Assembly (NCBI GenBank): GCA_900321035.1
Contig: ONUH01000004.1
Location: 62,001-126,000, forward strand
DNA: 64,000 nucleotides
Direction of reading: 5' to 3'
Source of the DNA: an uncultured Selenomonadales bacterium
GTDB taxonomy: Bacteria; Bacillota; Negativicutes; Selenomonadales; Selenomonadaceae
Of this stretch, positions 61,478 to 64,000 are shown one piece after another. The translations under genes and the position numbers were made by a program. Positions within the stretch are counted from its first letter, which is position 1, and each line of letters opens with the position of its first letter. The notes below the pieces were generated by a model, which worked only from the letters and a program-made list of their open reading frames with translations, had not been told where the DNA came from and searched no databases.

Positions 61478-62101
61478 ATGGCAGTTTCAGATGATATATT
61501 GGAGTTGACTCCGACCCAGCTGGATGCCTTGCGGGAGATTGGCAACGTGGGTGCGGGCAATTCCGCGACGGCTCTGTCGCAGATCATCAATCACAGAATC
61601 GACATGAACGTGCCGGAGGTTTCTATCGTCCCGCTGACGGAAGTACCGGATTTGGTGGGAGGCCCGGACGTCATGGTGGCCGGCGTCTTTTTGCGGGTTT
61701 ATGGCGCGGCTCCCAGCAACATCTTGTTCCTGCTCCCGCAGGAAAGCGCGTTTTATCTCGTGGACATGATATTGGGCAAGCAGCGCGGAGAAACGAAGAC
61801 GCTTGACTTTATGGACGAATCCGCGTTGATGGAAATCGGCAATATTCTTGCTGGCGCTTATCTGAATGCGCTTTTCAATCTGACGAAGCTTTCTCTGCTG
61901 CCGTCTATCCCGGCCTTGGCGATGGATATGGCGGGAGCGATTCTTTCCGTTGTCCTCATACAGTTAGGGCAGATGGGCGATCATGCGCTCGTCATTGAGA
62001 CGGAATTCCAGGCAGACGAGGATGGGATCAAGGGACATTTCTTCCTTGTACCGGACCCCGGTTCCCTCGATACGATATTGTCAGCAGTGGGAGTGGGGTA
62101 A
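61478..62101 (+). CDS. cheC: CheY-P phosphatase CheC
   Basis: Removes phosphate from CheY, 207 residues. Two symmetric active-site helices are visible: ALREIGNVGAGNSATALSQI near residue 15 and ALMEIGNILAGAYLNALFNL near residue 115, each with the E..N pair. In studied species activity rises when CheD binds; cheD follows directly here. Confidence 0.95.
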   Translation: MAVSDDILELTPTQLDALREIGNVGAGNSATALSQIINHRIDMNVPEVSIVPLTEVPDLVGGPDVMVAGVFLRVYGAAPSNILFLLPQESAFYLVDMILGKQRGETKTLDFMDESALMEIGNILAGAYLNALFNLTKLSLLPSIPALAMDMAGAILSVVLIQLGQMGDHALVIETEFQADEDGIKGHFFLVPDPGSLDTILSAVGVG

Positions 62102-62102
62102 A

Positions 62103-62588
62103 ATGGCAGAACTGGTCAAGGTCGGCATGGCTGACTATAAGGTCGGTCGTGCGCCTTCAATTCTCATCAGCTATGGCCTTGGTTCCTGCATCGGGGTGTC
62201 GCTGTACGATCCGACGACAAAAGTCGGCGGCCTTTTGCATATCATGCTGCCCGACAGCAGGCAGTCGAAGACCACCGAGAATCCGGCGAAGTTTGCGGAT
62301 ACGGGAATGCCGCTTATGCTGAAGGACGTCTTGGGGCTCGGGGCATCCAAAACCCGCCTTGTCGCGAAAATGGCGGGCGGAGCGCAGATGTTCGCGTTCG
62401 CGAAAGCCACGGATATCATGAAAGTGGGGCAGCGAAACGCGGAGGCGATCAAGACAATCCTGAAAGATATGGGAATCCCCCTTTTGGCGGAAGATACAGG
62501 TGAGAATTACGGCCGCACGGTGCAGATCAATTTGGAAAACGGCGTTTATACCGTAAAGACCATGGTAAAAGGTGAGAAGGATATTTAA
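62103..62588 (+). CDS. cheD: Chemoreceptor glutamine deamidase CheD
   Basis: Deamidates receptor glutamines and partners CheC, 161 residues. The catalytic Cys is in SYGLGSCIGVSLYDP near residue 33, the His in GGLLHIMLPDS near residue 50, and the VAKMAGGAQMF region follows. The frame is open upstream inside cheC; the ATG at 62103, one base past the cheC stop, is preceded by a G-rich site. Confidence 0.95.
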   Translation: MAELVKVGMADYKVGRAPSILISYGLGSCIGVSLYDPTTKVGGLLHIMLPDSRQSKTTENPAKFADTGMPLMLKDVLGLGASKTRLVAKMAGGAQMFAFAKATDIMKVGQRNAEAIKTILKDMGIPLLAEDTGENYGRTVQINLENGVYTVKTMVKGEKDI

Positions 62589-63617
62589 GTGGCGGAGCGT
62601 ATAGAGATTCCGGACGAGACGGCGGAAGCCGCCGTGCCGGAGGAAACGGAGGCCGCGTCCGCGCCAGAGGAGCAGACGGAGCCGGGAATGGAAGCGGCCG
62701 CCGCGGTCGAGCTTTCTGGCTCGCCGGAGGACGGGGCGCCGCAGGAGGAAAATGCCCCGCCGGAAGAAGCGGAATCGATACAGGGGGCTGCCCACGGTCT
62801 GAGCGGAGCCACGATGGATACGTTGTCCAGGACCGACGAGCAGTCTTTGGCAGAGGCAGACGCCGAAAGAACAAAATGGGAGCGGAGACGCGCGCAGTTG
62901 CAGGGGCGCTTGATGGAAGCCTATCGTAAATATATGGACGATGGCGGCTTCAAGTTGGGCATTTCTTTGGCGACGGCGGTGATCGCGGCTTCCATTATCG
63001 TGATTACAGGGATTTTTTCGGAGCGTATGCTCAGCGTTGTGTTCCTGCGCGCACTCGTAGGATTCTGTGTATCCAGTGTCTTTATGGGCGGCGTGCTGTA
63101 TTGGCTCGACGAGGTCGGGATTCCGCTCTTCATTGCCAAAAATGAAGAGCAGCTGCAGTCGGAATGGCTGAGCGAAGCGGAAGAACCGGGGCAGCCTGAA
63201 GAGGAAGCGGCGGAGCCGAAGGAAGAAGCGGAGCCCGGCGCGCTGGAGGAACTTATGCCGCAGGAGGGCGAAAGCGTTCCGGAAGCGGCGGCGGAAACGG
63301 AAGCAAAAACAGAAGAGACAGAAGAGGCCGCGCCGCTTAGAGAGGGCGCGGATATTTCGGAGGGAGAGAGCGACGGGGAGACCAGGCAGGAAGCCCCCGC
63401 CGAGCAGGAAGACCAGGCAGAGCTGCTGCAGGAGCAAACGGAAGAGGCGCAGGCGTCCGGCGAGGATATGGACGGGATAGAAAGCGCCGTCTTGGACGAC
63501 GCGTTTTCGTCAGAAGAGGCAGAGGAGGAAGTACCGGAGGAACCTCCTGTGTTTGCGCCGATGACGGCGGATAATTTGGAAAGTCTCAGCGTACCGGAGG
63601 AGGACGGAGACTCATAA
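62589..63617 (+). CDS. Acidic two-helix membrane protein between cheD and sigma-28
   Basis: Unrecognised protein of 342 residues. An acidic N-terminal region (about residues 1-110, Glu/Ala/Pro rich) ends in a basic helix (WERRRAQLQGRLMEAYRKYM). Two membrane helices follow near residues 125-145 and 150-170 (ISLATAVIAASIIVITGIF; VFLRALVGFCVSSVFMGGVL). A strongly acidic C-terminal tail of about 155 residues ends the chain. Both tails would be cytoplasmic if the loop is outside. The start is GTG 62589 with AAGGA upstream, straight after cheD. The position matches none of the Bacillus genes there; swrB lies after sigD in that organism and differs. Confidence 0.75.
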   Translation: MAERIEIPDETAEAAVPEETEAASAPEEQTEPGMEAAAAVELSGSPEDGAPQEENAPPEEAESIQGAAHGLSGATMDTLSRTDEQSLAEADAERTKWERRRAQLQGRLMEAYRKYMDDGGFKLGISLATAVIAASIIVITGIFSERMLSVVFLRALVGFCVSSVFMGGVLYWLDEVGIPLFIAKNEEQLQSEWLSEAEEPGQPEEEAAEPKEEAEPGALEELMPQEGESVPEAAAETEAKTEETEEAAPLREGADISEGESDGETRQEAPAEQEDQAELLQEQTEEAQASGEDMDGIESAVLDDAFSSEEAEEEVPEEPPVFAPMTADNLESLSVPEEDGDS

Positions 63618-63667
63618 GCGGCTGACAAGGCCGGTTGCAAAGGATGGGAAAGGGGGAACGGCTTCCA

Positions 63668-64000
63668 ATGGAACTGAAATTCAGTGAACAGGAAAGCGAG
63701 TCCCTATGGAAAGAATACGCAAAGAAACCTACGAAGGCGCTTCGGGATCGGCTGGTGGAGAATTATCTGCCGCTGGTCAACGTCATCGCAGGGCGTATCG
63801 CCATCAGTTTGCCTCCGCATATCGACCGGGACGATTTGATTAGCAGCGGCTTTTTCGGGCTCTTGGATGCAATCGAGAGATACGACCTGAAAAGGCAGAA
63901 TAAATTTGAAACATATGCAGGCGTCCGAATCAGAGGCGCTATATTGGATTATCTTCGCTCGAAGGATTGGATCCCAATCGCCGTTCGGCAGAAGATACGA
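63668..64000 (+). CDS. fliA: RNA polymerase sigma factor for flagellar genes, sigma-28 (N-terminal part)
   Basis: Sigma factor of the FliA/SigD/WhiG family, 111 codons visible before the window ends. Region 1.2/2 is clear: LVENYLPLVNVIAGRIAISL, then DRDDLISSGFFGLLDAIERY, FETYAGVRIRGAILDYLR and the start of region 3, SKDWIPIAVRQKIR. The last is a hallmark of this family. It should direct late flagellar and chemotaxis genes. GGGGGAACG precedes the ATG. Confidence 0.95.
   Translation, partial: MELKFSEQESESLWKEYAKKPTKALRDRLVENYLPLVNVIAGRIAISLPPHIDRDDLISSGFFGLLDAIERYDLKRQNKFETYAGVRIRGAILDYLRSKDWIPIAVRQKIR

Overview
The window reads as chromosomal DNA of a motile, Gram-negative-type Firmicute of the class Negativicutes, most like Selenomonas and relatives. 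This placement is an inference from gene content and order, not from a database match. Coding DNA is GC-rich and densely packed. The flagellar and chemotaxis parts are of the Bacillus/Clostridium kind (CodY, FliY, CheC, CheD, FlhF/FlhG, SwrD/FlbD). They sit beside Tat, UbiA/UbiD and TAXI-TRAP genes.

Positions 1-13,335 hold metabolic genes. A CstA-type transporter and an unknown partner run leftward from a clear promoter. Running rightward are an Rrf2-type Fe-S regulator, a long-chain polyprenyl diphosphate synthase, TatA, TatC, a UbiD decarboxylase and a UbiA prenyltransferase, which together suggest menaquinone synthesis and protein export. A folate one-carbon block (folD, fhs, metF-like) follows and leads into nfnA-nfnB, an electron-bifurcating transhydrogenase. 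The block ends at a strong terminator.

Positions 13,336-23,700 are a patchwork of short units. They comprise an exonuclease, tRNA-Leu(UAG) with its own promoter, and a cell-wall hydrolase behind a c-di-AMP (ydaO-type) riboswitch. Next come a small membrane protein, a nitroreductase and a lone receiver-domain protein. A leftward TAXI-type TRAP operon (receptor, DUF1850, fused permease), a membrane diguanylate cyclase and a 24-residue ORF follow. The last two genes are a free-standing dihydropteroate-synthase-type N-terminal domain and folB.

Positions 23,700-31,600 hold dprA, topA, trmFO, hslV, hslU and codY, the same order as in Bacillus but without the recombinase gene (xerC/codV) usually found between trmFO and hslV.

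Positions 31,834-64,000 are one long fla/che cluster: flgBC-fliEFGHIJ, a lytic transglycosylase, motE-like, fliK, flgD, a TIGR02530-type gene, flgE, flbD, fliL, fliM, fliY, cheY, fliOPQR, flhBAFG, cheB, cheA, cheW, cheC, cheD, an acidic membrane protein, and sigma-28 cut off by the window edge. Additions relative to Bacillus are the transglycosylase, a 42-residue ORF between flhG and cheB, and the acidic membrane protein between cheD and sigma-28.

The least explained signals are non-coding or very small. They include a possible three-way-junction RNA before fliK, foldback repeats on both sides of the motE-flgE segment, a family of heptad-repeat hairpins, and several micro-ORFs with strong ribosome binding sites. 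No CRISPR array, prophage or complete insertion sequence was seen.
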